NCBI GenBank assembly: GCA_949361645.1
Contig: OX442419.1
Span: forward strand, 2,565,028-2,629,027
DNA: 64,000 bases
Reading direction: 5' to 3'
From: Spongilla lacustris
Lineage: Eukaryota; Porifera; Demospongiae; Spongillida; Spongillidae
A program made the position numbers and the translations under genes. A model generated the notes under the pieces. The model ran no database searches. It saw only the letters and a list, made by a program, of their open reading frames with translations, and was not told where the DNA came from. This document shows, one piece after another, positions 35,961-48,232 of this stretch (the first letter of the stretch is position 1; every line of letters starts with the position of its first letter).

Positions 35961-38128
35961 CTAAGATGTTGGAGAGTGGCCTAGCTCTGTTTCTTTGGAG
36001 TGCTGAGACTTGGATGTAGGACTACTTGCTGATGAGTCACCTCTCTTGTGGAATGAATCACCACTGGAAAGTACAACTTTAGTCTTATGAAGAACTGATT
36101 TATCTACTGGTGGTGTGAAACTGGATGAGTTTGAGCTTGAATGTGTACTAAAAGTACTGTGTGGGGTAAGATATGGTTTGATGTGGACACCATTTACGCT
36201 CTTGATGACTACATCTGGGTTTTCAATTGACTGAAGTGAGTACAAACCTTTTCCAAGACACTTTGTTATAGTAAATGGGCCCACATACTTGTAGTCCAAT
36301 TTTCCTCCTCTCCTTTTTTTCCTTTTGAAATCCTTTTTTAGGACTTTTGCACCTAATTCATAGGCTTTTGGGTTAGCATGTTTCCGGTCATATTCTAGCT
36401 TCTGCTTCTTTTGTGCCAATTGAATATTTGCTTTCGCTTGTTTCAGTACCTTTATTCTTTCATCAGTAATTCGTTCTATGTCAGAAGCATTTGGGTTAAA
36501 AGGTTCCTCAACTTTCTCTGCTATGTCTACATGCATTTGGAAATCAATTGGTCATAATCTCAAACGGCGTATAAAGTGTGCTTTCGTGGCAAGAAGTGTT
36601 GTATGCAAAAACACAGGTATTCAGAACATCATCCCAATTGGTTTTCTTCACGTTGCAAAATTTGACAATGCAAGGTCTGATTAAGTCTTTCAACAAGACC
36701 ATTGGCCTATAAAATGAATGTGAAGTTGGCACTGGATAAAAGCATAATTTTAATGGTATTCAACCAATCATTTAAATTTAAACGAGTCCATTAACCCTTA
36801 TTAAATATGGAAAAGGTCTGTCTTCCTTTTAGGTATTGAGAAAACAAAATATAAAATCTACAGTGTTGTTCCTTAAACATTTCTTCTCATTCCTTTAAGT
36901 AATAATTGGATTTAACTTCAAAAATGGCTTCACTACTTTTAACATACACAATAATTTATTGTAGCACGGACAAAATGAATGCAGACATATTACAGACCTG
37001 TGGATGGTACGCTGTTGTCAGCCGGTGATCTATACCTAGGAGATCCATAAGGTGTTTGTTTAATTCGTTTTTGAATTCAGTGCCATTGTCTGTTGTAATG
37101 ATCTTGGGCAAACCCATTCTCATAAAAATCTGCAAGGATAGAATACATGCAGTGAATTAGACTATGAGTGCATGCCCGTAGCCAGGACATTTGACGGGGG
37201 GGGGGGGAACTCAGCCTCTTGGGCCCCCCCCCCCCCCCCCCCCCCCCTCCTGGCTAAGGGCCTGGAGTGGGCATGGCATTATATTAATGTACCATAACTT
37301 AATTTCTAAAATAATAAGCATGCACATATATATCTCAGTTGCAATGTAAATGCAATTATAATGTAATTACACATAGGAAAACGTTGCTTCATTGACCTAC
37401 CTTGTAGAGTGCATTGGCAACTCCAATTGCATGTTTAGATGGAAGTGGGACTGCTTCTACCCATTTGGAGAAGTAGTCACACACAGTCAGGATGTATTGA
37501 TTTTCTGACTTAGATTTCACAAGTGGCCCAACAAAATCAATGCCAATGTGATTCCATGGTGACTTCACTGGAACCTAGTGTAGTTCTGGGGCTGTATGTA
37601 TGTGTTTCCGATTTGCATGCTGGCAGATGTCACATTTGGCGACCTGCGGTTATTTAAATTCAGGTATGGACTTTATAGAATTCTATTATACGTTGCATGT
37701 CCGCTCACCGTATCATTCACATCTTTGACCATTCCAGGCCAAATGAACCGCTCGCTGATCCTGTTCAAAGTGCGCTTCACTCCCATGTGCCCGGACATCG
37801 GATCCACATGACAAGCCTTCAGAATACGACGCTGCTCTTTCTTAACTCCGACAAATCGTATTTCCATTATCTATAATAATTAAGCTCAACCCATGACGTG
37901 CGGACGACACAGTAGGTGTGCATAACAAACCTTGCCCTTCTTCTTCTTCTTAAAGTACATTTCTCCATCTTTCACAACAAATTTCTGAGCCTTTCTTCGT
38001 ATGCACCGCTTGCGCGCTACGCTTGCACCCACAGGGTACACATTTCTTACCAAGTACTCATATGCTTCTTCTACTAGGTCCCCCGCACTTTTGGCATCTC
38101 CCTCTTCACTTGAATCAGCCATTTTCAA
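35961..38128 (-). pseudogene. Gypsy-type (GIN) integrase of the Ginger-type element, broken
   Basis: Exon-like pieces, minus strand: 37931-38128 (acidic then Lys-rich start), 37709-37870 (His-X-His half of the HHCC domain: ACHVDPMSGHMG), 37401-37643 (CDICQHANRK, then IGIDFVGP with the first Asp, and FSKWVEAVPLP), 36998-37129 (TTDNGTEFKN with the second Asp), 36549-36706 (ANGLVERLNQ with Glu), then 35961-36540 with KLDYKYVGPFTI, the GPY/F motif. Splice phases fit. Damage seen: an in-frame TAG at 37575-37577, a one-base shift near 36665 between TLHCQI and KFCNVKK, and a shift or deletion near 36545 between PFEIM and PIDFQ. All three catalytic acidic residues remain. Confidence 0.8.
37196..37247. 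repeat. Adjacent poly-G and poly-C runs
   Basis: Twelve G (37196-37207) and about 24 C (37224-37247) separated by 16 bases, in an intron of the integrase gene. They may form a G:C hairpin. Confidence 0.9.
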
Positions 38129-38157
38129 AACGAATGCTCCACGTGTTCAAGGTGTTA

Positions 38158-38275
38158 TGTGCCCGGACCAGTTTTGGTTGCCCGGACAAATTTTGGCGTC
38201 ATTTTCGGTCCGGCCGGACCACTTTTGGTCGCCAAAATCGGTCCGGCCGGACCGATTTTTTCCCCGGACCAAATT
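38158..38275. repeat. Right subterminal GGTCCGGCCGGACC repeats
   Basis: Two perfect 14-base palindromes GGTCCGGCCGGACC separated by TTTTGGTCGCC-type text, mirrored in the left end of the element. Confidence 0.78.
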
Positions 38276-38783
38276 TTTCGTGACAGAACCCTTCCTGTAC
38301 AACAACAACAGCACTGCTGGATTTTGTTGCCATGGTAACTAATACCACGCGCGATTACGATAACGTTGGTGATTCGTACGTAACTCGACAAAACTCGACT
38401 GTGGCTGAAAAACGTGTTAAGGACGTTGAACCACGTTTTACGTCCTAGGCGTGTTTTTTTTTAGTCACGCTAGTTCATGCTTGTTCGAGTTACCAAGTCA
38501 ACGTTATCGTAACCACGTGGGCGGCGTATCGCAATCAAATAGCTTCGCTAACTCGAGACCAGAGAAAAAGAATTAGAGCTTGTCAATTTCGGGCCAAGCT
38601 ACAAAGAACCTGTACAATGAGTGTGCGCCGTCAAATATAAAAAGGGATGTACCCCCGGGCCGGGATGACGTCCGGTACATTAGACATTAATTGGTATTAC
38701 ATACCATATGATGAATGAATTTGTGTTGTTTTAAGTATTTTGACATCAATGCTATTCCTTTTAAAAATCGTTTTTTGCCTCAG

Positions 38784-41700
38784 GGACTTGTCGTATAATA
38801 ATTTCAGTTCAATGCCCTCAGCAATTATGAGAAATCTTGTGCGAATGAAGTCATTGTAAGTAATCCGATTATCGTACTTTATCCTACATGTGGATGCTAC
38901 TGAAGTTTGTTACTACAAAATGCATTCATGTTTACATCTGAAACATTTTGTATTATTAGCAGCGGAATGTATGCAGTAGTATATAGCAAAGAATTGTAAT
39001 AAAAGGTGCATGGAATATAATTTGGGTCAGTTATTGCAACATCACTACTTGCAGGTACCTAAGCAATAATCCACTGTCTGCCTCTGATTTTGACAACGTA
39101 ACAGAAATAGAGGAGTTGATGTCGGCCACCGATTTTGGCAGCATAACAGGCATAGAGGAGCTGTAAGTTGCCTGGAGAGTGCACGATGTTCTAATGTCAG
39201 TTGAAGTGTTATGGTATTGCTGTGTTCAAGTGGGCTCCACATCAGTTGCTCCCTGCATATTAATGCATGCATGTACGTTTAACTGATGCACTTTTTACTC
39301 CAGGCAACATGCAAGCAACTCGAATGAGAATATGAGTAATTACTTTAGCTTATTTCTTTACTGAATATATCATTTGAGACACGTGCATATAACGCGTTGG
39401 AAATTGATCATGCGCATTCATCTGTAAATACCCATAATAACGAACGACTATATATAAATTAAAATTAAGTTAGCAGGCCATACATACATACGTTTAGGCC
39501 GGGATATAGGGGGAGTATTGTGGGCTCCTCTACCCACCCGTTAATTAATGCACAGATGAGAATTGCACAACATTGTGATGACCCGGCCCCATCTCTAGTG
39601 GCCAACTTACACCATTGGGCTGAGTACAATCAGCCAAAAGAAAGAATATAAGCTATATTTTCACATACCATTACAAAAATAAAAATTTCAGTTCCACAAT
39701 GTGATCATTATGAATGAAAAAAGCACGGTAACAAAAATCACTGTTTACAATAATTACAATTCATGACAAGTGCACTTCTTGTAATGTTTTGCTTCATGAT
39801 TCATAACTGTAAATGCACTCAGAATGGAATCTGAATGTGACAACTTACCCTATGTCATTATGAAACAACCAAAAATCATATTCCACTCAATTGAAATTGG
39901 TATTTGAGATTTTGATGCATTGCACATCAAGCCCATTTATTAGATCATATGCAACTCCATGCAGTTCATACCTTTTTTTATGGGACATAACAATTGTGTG
40001 GCAAGGTGAATCTGTAGCACTGCACTTGGCGGTTCTCTTTAGCAAACTTTGAGCTATCACTCGTTAAAACATATAAAACCATGCAACCCATGAGACAACC
40101 ACCATTACAAGTTCACATTGCTAACATACCAGCATGGAGCTGTAGCATGTCAGGCTATGTGTTATCAAATTGTCTTTTATGTTTTTCAGTATATTAGATG
40201 GAAATGTTTTTCCTCATTTAAAAGCTGCATCCTTTGAAGACTTTGCTCCCTCTCTCAACATCTTGTAAGTATAGAGACATGTACATGTACAAGTACAAAA
40301 AAATGCAATTGTACTTTCAGTATACATGCTGGCACTTTTTCATCACATGCACATGATTTTTGCATCCATTTGTATCATCGTTTGCGACTGATTACGGAGC
40401 AGTCACATGGAAGATCTGTATATGTTCATGAAGGATATATGTAATAATGCAATATTCTTGAAAATTAGAATTTGATTTTTTTTTTCCCCCTCTTGCTCTG
40501 TAAACATGCACTAACTACATGCATGTGGTATACCCTTGCATGGTATCGATGCTGCTTGTATATAATATACATGTATACGTTCACATCATACCGGCCGGTA
40601 TTATACCAGCACATTTTTATTCACAGGTCGCTGAAGAATTGTAGCATTCAAACAGTGGAACAGAACTTCTTCAGCATCTTTAAGCACTTGCAAGAGCTTA
40701 ACCTTGACTACAACCCCATACAAGTGTTAGAAGCGAATCTATTTTATGGCCTTGCAGTAGACACTCTGTAAGTTGCTATTATTACATGTGCATGATGGAC
40801 TTGATGTGAAATTGAAAGTCGACATTGTTTCCCACAGCCACACACCCAAAAATTAAACAAATTCCCAAATCCGAAACCGACCCAAAATGTACTAAACTTA
40901 ATCTAAGCAGCTGCATGCATCAGCCTGGGTGCGTTAACGTTAACGCTGAAAAATAGATTGAACAGCAACCCAGAGCACTATACATGTAGCTTCCACGCTT
41001 CGTGCAGTGGCACATCTCCCTGTGCTAATTATTTCCTAGATCCTATATGTAAAACCCCGCGGAATCCCCATTTTATATACCCCAGAGCAGCCTTTCAAGT
41101 TAAAGAACGCCAGTGTAGGCTATATGCCATACTGACACAGGAAGCAAAATCAGTGATTCGATGCTATGGATGCCAGTAGAGGTTCCGTTGTGCACTGACA
41201 CTGCATGCCAATGATGCCATATCTATATACCGTGGCTTTGTCCATCGTGTACCAGAATGATTTTATGCTTTGCTGAGCACTCTATGCGTTCATATTTAGT
41301 GTTCTTGTACATAATACAACCGACAGAACCTAATTCTTGGTAGCGAACTTAGGAACATTGATAAATAGCTATACATGTATATCAGTACAGAATTGCCGCA
41401 AGCATGTTCACTGATCATGATAATAATCTGTTTGCAGGTCACTTCAGAATTGCAGAATCAGCACCATCCATAGCGGCGCTTTCAACCAATCTAGCATTAG
41501 AACATTGTAAGTTACATACATGTATAGTTATACACATGTATATTCGTGCGAAACCGGCTCAATTGTGTATGTGAATTTGCAACAGGCACGCGAGTTTCAA
41601 CTATACACTTTCCTATTAGCCGTAATTCTAACAGCCAGAAAACATTAGTTAGTATATTATTATTAACTGATTGGCTATTTCTAAGGATAGCCATAGATAT

Positions 41701-44605
41701 AATATTATGTATATATATTTGGACGGTGTGTGCCTGTGTATGCCTGAGTTGTGCGGGGGTGTTATGTACGTTGCGTATATAGTAACATACATGCACATCC
41801 TCGATACGCTTGTAGAGATGTAATCTATTCTGATTTCTGAACATTGATTCGGGCTGTCACGGGCTTTTAATGCTAGTGTAATACTGATAATAGATAATAT
41901 GGTCTACATACAAATCTCTAGTGGTAGTCTGGCGCGTAGCCACACTATAACACTAGTGGATCGGATTGATTTTTTTTTCTGTGAAAATACATGTATACGG
42001 ACAGCCGTTATTAAAGCATGACTTTATTGTCACAAAAGGATAACATTTGCCATAATGCATGCATTATAGAATTTCAGTAGCTGTTAACCACATATAGACT
42101 GAAATGAATCCATATAATCTTCATTGTTTCAAAGGTGCAGTATTGACATTGTATTTTATTTTTTTTACATCATATAGGAAACTGAACAATAATGACCTTA
42201 CCATGATAGGTGATATTGACTTCAGCAGTTTTTCAGAGCTGGTGCTTTCTAATAATAGAATAAATTCTATCTCTGGAGCAATATTCACAGGACAAGTTTA
42301 CCTTGATAATAACAGATTAGTGGATGCAAACTTTGAGAATCTAGACGTTGATTTCAATAATCTGTGGTACTTGGACATTAGCTTTAATCAGCTGACAAGA
42401 TTACCTAATCTATCCACTTCCAGAAGCACATTAGAGCAGCTTCGTGCCCATGACAACCAAATACTACAACTTGGCGAGAGTGACCTTAGTGGTATGTCAC
42501 GCCTCGGTGTACTTGATCTCAGCAACAATAATATTGCTATGGTCAGTAACAATGCCTTGAATGACTGCATAAGCCTGTGGCAGTTGATTTTGACAAACAA
42601 TAATGTTATTGACCTTCCAAACTTGCATAACCTAAGCAACCTTTTTGCAATTTACTTGAGCCACAACAATATTACTTCACTGCCTAGTGGTATATTCCAA
42701 GGTTTGGAGAGCCTTCAATATCTTTACCTGGACTATAATGCAATAAGGGAGCTGCCATTAGGTATCTTTGAAGACCTTGTGAGCCTTATCCAAGTTGTTC
42801 TCAGTTACAACAATATTGAGACACTCCAAGACAATGTATTTCCAAAGACCACAAGTAATATTGATCTAAGCAACAATAAAATCGCATCTATATCACCGAA
42901 AGCCTTTGAAAATAATTCTATTTCCATTCAGATACTTGACTTGTCATCTAATACGTTTTCGGAATGGGCAATCCCAGAAAGTGGTTTTCCAAATTTGATA
43001 TTCCTTTCGTTGTTTAATGTAACCGAGTTAAATCAAGTCCCAGATCTGAAATTATGCGCGTGTGTTCAACCAGTGGTGCTGTATTTTACGTATCCTGCCC
43101 AGTGCTGTAAGTGGGAAAATTCGTTCAATGTAACTTGCTATCCTATGCTGTATAGCGGGCACGATTCCGTGTGCATCAGTCCCTCGAATAAAATGTCACT
43201 GCAAGTTTTGACTTGGTTAATACTCGTGTTTGTCCTTCTCGGGAACATCTTTGTACTCTTTGTCATGCTGGCTTCAAAGGAAAAAATAAAGGTACCGCAA
43301 TTCTTCATCTCAAACCTTGCATTTGCAGACTTCTGCATTGGTGTATATCTGGCCATATTTAATATTATTGATGCGAAGACAAACGGTGCGCTCTACCAGA
43401 TGTCGCAATGGCACTATACTCCAGCATGTTCGGCAGCAGCCTACATTGCCATTTTCTCTGCTGAGCTGTCCAGCTGTATGATGGTTTGCATCACTATTGA
43501 TCGTGTCTACACAATCTATCGCAGTCCTAAACCAGGAATCAGCATGTCCACTGCAATCATTATAGCAGTCGTCTGTTGCCTGACCTCACTTCTATTTGCA
43601 GCGTTCCCTGTCATTAATGGCACAATACGAAACACTATCTCCCCAAGTTCTGAGCTGTGTATCCCAATTTTTACAAATGAGGACATAGAGTCTGACAAGA
43701 TCTACATTCGAGTGCTGTTAGCAATGCGTGTAGTTGCCTTCCTAATAATAATAGCCTCCTATGTGGCAATCTTCTTTACTGTATGTCGATCCCCAGCAAT
43801 AGGGCAGAGAAGAAAAGATACTATCACGCTACTTAGGAAAACGGTACCTCTTATCGTGGCAGACTTTGTGTGTTGGTTTCCTATCATCTTTGTAGTATGG
43901 TCATTTTTTAGCCTTGAACGGATGAAATGGTTGGTTGTTTTCATCTTTCCACTTAATGCGTGTGCCAATCCTTTTATCTATTCCATCATTACCGAAAATT
44001 TTCGCCATCGTATACGATCAATGGTCAAGCGCATCCCCTGCTACCGCCAAGCACTCGACGCAATTCATTTTAGAATGCACCTGGGCAGGTCAAAAAACAC
44101 CTGCAAGGAAACGCGCGGCAAAGTTATAGCCAGGTCCTACAAGGTTAATGCTTCCACTCGTATACCCGTTTTTGACGACACACTGCATGGACACGAGGAA
44201 CGTGCGGAACCTTATATGGGCAGAAGTGCATCTCTGCCTTCTATGCCTAATCACTCAGTCTGTTCACTGCAACTTCAGATGCTCCCCACCCTGCAAATCA
44301 ATAGCGTTTCAAATGTATTTGGAGAAACAGAAAGCCAAGTGGCCATCGTGAAATACTCAAATTCAGATCAACTGAATCAATCATTTTCTGTTCGGAAAGA
44401 AAAATCAGAGGTAGAAGACATTGACACTGGTAACAAGTGTGCTGTGTCTACTCAGTCAGGTGAGCATCATGCTGCTAGTGATCATGTTGCCATGGCACCG
44501 TGCTGCTGCACGCAGGACCTGAAGACATTGAATTCGTGTTGCAACAGCTCGAGTTCAAGTGTGGTGGCAATCAAAGCATCTCAGGACTACACTCAGCAAC
44601 CTTAA
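38784..44605 (+). CDS. Leucine-rich-repeat GPCR (LGR-like), 5' end not found
   Basis: Visible exons 38784-38855, 39055-39162, 40190-40264, 40627-40767, 41438-41506 and 42178-44605 are all phase 2 at the 3' end, so LRR exons splice interchangeably. The short exons encode single or double LRRs (DLSYNNFSSMP, LNLDYNPIQVLE). The last exon adds about ten more, then a Cys hinge (AQCCKW, as in LGR receptors) and seven membrane helices: GN in TM1, NLAFAD in TM2, IDRVY (DRY position) after TM3, CWFP in TM6 and NACANPFIY in TM7. A Cys- and Ser-rich cytoplasmic tail of about 190 residues follows. This is a plasma-membrane receptor of the glycoprotein hormone/relaxin type; the ligand is unknown. A polyadenylation signal AATAAA lies at 44719. 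The signal peptide and N-terminal exons were not seen; the Ginger element ends 495 bases upstream of the first visible exon. Confidence 0.87.
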
Positions 44606-44867
44606 CTTTGCTATACAATGTAGTACTATGAATTTAATACTGAAAAATTACTGCATTAGAATCGGTAGTGCAAAAGTGTAATCCAGTTAGTACTGATTCT
44701 TTTGTTTTCCTTGTAATTAATAAAATTATATTTCCATCTTAACAATATTATTGTAAACAATCATGCAATTGTTCACAACAAAACGTACAAACAATTCATT
44801 TTCTTTTGTTGCAGTGTTTGGGGATAAGAGGATACCAGGATTGATTGGCTCTACTATTGTTCCGGAG

Positions 44868-44998
44868 CTCCGGTTAACCGGTTAACCGGCGGTTAACCGA
44901 TTGCGAGAATCAAATAACCGCCTCAACTGGTTCTATTTCGGCTAAAAAACCGCTTCAACCGGTTGTTAGAAATTTTGAACAGCCTCAACCGACCGGTT
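44868..44998. repeat. GGTTAACCGG palindrome cluster
   Basis: CCGGTTAACCGGTTAACCGG and related blocks, then several AACCG(C/G) and CAACCGG variants to 44998. Probably a short decayed inverted-repeat element. Confidence 0.6.
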
Positions 44999-45085
44999 GG
45001 TATTTTGGAGGAGTTGCAAGTGCGTCACGTGCGCCTTACATCTTTGCAATAATACTGGGCACGAGAAAACAATAAGCGGACGATC

Positions 45086-45262
45086 CACAGCAAAAAAAAA
45101 CGCATCAAATCAATTATTGATTTCGCAACAGATTTTAAATCAATTGTTAAATCAACGCATGATTTCACAGCAAAACCAAGTGCGCTTGATTTGCGATTGA
45201 TTTTACTGTGAAATCAATTGTGAATCAATAATTGATTTGACGCGTTTTTTTTTGCTGTGTGA
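45086..45262. mobile_element. Fold-back element with CAGCAAAAAAAAACGC ends
   Basis: The left end ACAGCAAAAAAAAACGC with ATCAAATCAATTATTGATT is mirrored at 45222-45262 (AATCAATAATTGATTTGA then CGCGTTTTTTTTTGCTGT). Inner blocks also pair. Non-coding. Confidence 0.75.
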
Positions 45263-46235
45263 GAGCGAACAACGGAGAGCAGGAATCTATCTCACGTGGT
45301 ACATATTAATAGCAACTTTATTTATAGCAGCAACTCCTCTATTCACCCTAATGGAGAGTCTGCATGCGCGCACTGCGTGTCGTACGCGGCGAGATCAGGG
45401 ACGTGCTTAAGAGTATGCCGTGGACCATATCATCTTACTTGCCATGTGTCAAAGCCCAAGGTTGTGCTGGTTTACTAGTTTACAATGACCATAGAGTACG
45501 TGTACTAAGCCTCCCTCCCCCACCACTCCCACCAAAAAAAAAAAAGCTCGTGTTTAAACGAGCCATTAACGCTAGCGCGCCTGTTTCAACATTTCTGGAA
45601 AGAAACGGTGCTCTAACAAGATTTTGATGAATTACACGCAGCAGCGCTCTATATAGCACACGTGCTCTACGGGAATGACTGCAAACGCGATTGCAAACGT
45701 TCTCGAAAAGTTTCTTAATCCCATGCAATTTAATTTGCCTTTCCAAAACGTGTATTTGCTAGCGCAAAGAAAGTAGAAAGGCCCTTTATAGGGCAGATTG
45801 GTGTCTTAGATACCCATGGTTACATTACAATGCTACCAACGAATCGGCATTTTGCCACGTGTGTTTAATTAAAAGCGGACAAAGATTAGAAGGCATGCAA
45901 ATTCTTGAGCAGTATATGCAAACGAGACCCAGCATTTGTTACTGAGCACGCAAGGGATACACCTATTGGAAAGATGCAACAAATGCGTTTCAGAAGCTAA
46001 AATATCAACAAAACCATTGTCATCGCGAAGCAATTGAGGTGGTTATCGTCGGGGATCAACAGCGCGACCGACATCAATTGCCAACGACTTTGTTTCTGGC
46101 AATGAACATAGATTGCGTATGTTTTAACATTGTTTGGTATGTGTACAGCGTGCATTAAAAGTAATAATGCTGATAACCACATGATGCTATTATGCTATGT
46201 TTTTTGACTTAAAAAGTGCGAGAGTTGCAAAACGG

Positions 46236-46770
46236 TTAGGGCTCCGCCCCAGACCCCGATGGGGTAGCGGCTGTCATGACGTGCACATCTGCGATTTGCG
46301 GACGTGCACACATGCACATCTGGGATTTGCGGACTTGCACATACGCGATTTGCGGACGTGCACACATGCACATCTGGGATTTGCGGACGTGCACATACGC
46401 GATTTGCGGACGTGCACACATGCATGTCTGGGATTTGCGGACTTGCACATGCGCGATTTGCGGAAGTGCAATTGTTTCCACGTGGTTGCAACGTGTTTGC
46501 CACGTGGTTACAACGTGTTTGCCACGTGTTTGCCACGTGGTTGCCACGTGTTTGCCACGTGGTTGCCACGTGTTTGCCACGTGGTTGCCACGTGTTTGCC
46601 ACGTGGCAACCACGTGGAAACAATTGCACTTCCGCAAATCGCGTATGTGCAAGTCCGCAAATCCCAGATGTACATGTGTGCACGTCCGCAAATCGCGTAT
46701 GTGCACGTCCGCAAATCCCATGGCCAGAAATAGCGGACATGAATAATTGAAACCCGCGACGCGCGTCATA
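46236..46770. repeat. Large palindrome with flanking 30-base repeats and CACGTG core array
   Basis: Left arm (46282-46472): about six alternating units of CACATCTGGGATTTGCGGAC and CACATACGCGATTTGCGGAC type. Right arm (46625-46720): the same units inverted. Between them (46476-46622) is a 22-base repeat of GGTTGCCACGTGTTTGCCAC type with about eleven CACGTG hexamers, itself palindromic. The overlapping open frames on both strands follow the repeats and are not genes. It lies between GGCTCCGCCCCAGACCCCGA (46241) and AACCCGCGACGCGCG. It may be a structured non-autonomous element; CACGTG is also the canonical bHLH E-box. Confidence 0.85.
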
Positions 46771-48232
46771 AAATAATGAAGTATGGAACGTCAATGGAGA
46801 TTTGCATTCAAATGAGTACAATTCTTTGCTGGAGACCCGTAACTATGTTTCCAGGCCTAATAGTGACAGAGGTACTCTGAATGCATCTTCTTGTATTATT
46901 TTGTTCTGCCAAAATGTGCACACAGCTAATTCGAAACTGGGTTTTATGAAAATACATACATTGAATGGAGGATGGTGCATTTATCAAGCGTTTCTCCCTT
47001 ATAGCACGCCGTGTAGACCCGCTACTCAAGTTTCCAAGGCAGATCCTAAAAGCCAAATCATCTGGCCATATACTTCTACTATGGTGTTAATTTTGCCACA
47101 TACACAGGTGATTCAAAATGCACTTTTGTAGGTTGTGCAGCATGAAATAATTAATCGTTATGGTTAATTATTGTACAGTACACTAGTACTGGTGGTTACT
47201 TACATCCAAAATCGAGTGTGGTATTTGTATCCTCGCGTTCAATCTAGCTTTCGCTTTGTGAAGACAACCATATAACTATATGGAATTGGATGAGAACGTG
47301 CAACCAGCTAGCAGCTGAAGAAGCTATACGCTTTCGAAAGATATAGCATAGTCATTTGACTTACTGTAGGCAATCCCCTGTCATAATGCTATGGAGGTAC
47401 ATGTACTACTGTTTAAATAATCAGCTTCAGTTAAATATGTGGTATAAACCTTTGTAAAATCCTTCAGCCTATACACCACTTACTCACCCACATATGACCC
47501 ATGCTATTAACAGAATGGGTGTGGCAAACATTTTGAGGAAATTCCACTTTGCATGATAAATTAAAAAGAGGCTTTTATTAGTTGTACTGATGTAGATCCT
47601 ACTATACATGTATGTTAGTAGCAACTTGTTCTGAGGACCAACAATAACTCAGATTATAAAATTCACAGATTTCATTTCATGACTTCTTCAATGCTAAAAA
47701 GATGCATGCTGTGCTGGTTGGTAACAACGTGGGCAGTTCTACATTATTAGTACACACCCCATGCCAACATTGAGGTGATCACAGAGAGCAAAATGTACAA
47801 ATAATTGGAGTTGCTGAGGTATGATGGTTACCTTTGCTGTCAGTGGGGCTGCTACTGTGAGCTAATGTAGGGACCTCAGCATGAAGGTGATGGGCAGTGT
47901 GACAGTTGATATGGAGTTGTGATGTTACTCAGAACTGGTCATCGGTACAACTTAGCTGCCATCTTGTTGTGTTTACTGAAACAGCAGCAGATTGATGGCA
48001 TAGTGGTGCAAAACGCTATAATTATTATTTTTTGCTCAGAAATATTTCAGCCAGCCAGAATTTGAATGTATTTCACATTTAGAATTAATATGATTTTAGG
48101 GGGTAGCAGTGCACTGACACATGCTGTGTAGCCAACAACCAATCATTCAAACCATTGGAACAAACACAAACTACTGAATTGAACACTGTGGAGGCTCTAT
48201 TCACAAAATAAAGACATCAGTTCAATGTTTAT
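46771..48232. other. Gene-free region
   Basis: No exon with a recognisable domain on either strand. Nothing repetitive stands out. Confidence 0.45.

Larger units (their letters stand above)
34154..38285 (-). mobile_element. Ginger-type DNA transposon, 4132 bases, with GAAC target-site duplication
   Basis: The left end begins TGTCATGGCATAAGTGGTCC. The right end, read inward on the minus strand, begins TGTCACGAAAAATTTGGTCC. The same four bases, GAAC, flank both ends (34150-34153 and 38286-38289), a clean 4-base duplication. Both subterminal regions carry GGTCCGGC/GCCGGACC repeats (34165-34315 and 38158-38275). The interior on the minus strand encodes a Gypsy-type integrase with GPY/F-like end, then a Ulp1-like protease and PHD finger. 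Ends starting TGT, a 4-base duplication and a GIN-type integrase define the Ginger class of cut-and-paste elements. The integrase has stops and frameshifts, so this copy is not autonomous. Confidence 0.87.
44606..46195. other. Intergenic region after the LRR-GPCR
   Basis: It holds the GPCR 3' end, a GGTTAACC-rich palindromic cluster at 44870-44905 and a MITE-like fold-back at 45086-45262. No gene was recognised. Confidence 0.5.

Noticed and set aside
46195..46821. Several overlapping frames of 150-208 residues on both strands
   Set aside because: Repeat-driven: the same 30-base units read on both strands of a palindrome, with no codon preference for one frame.
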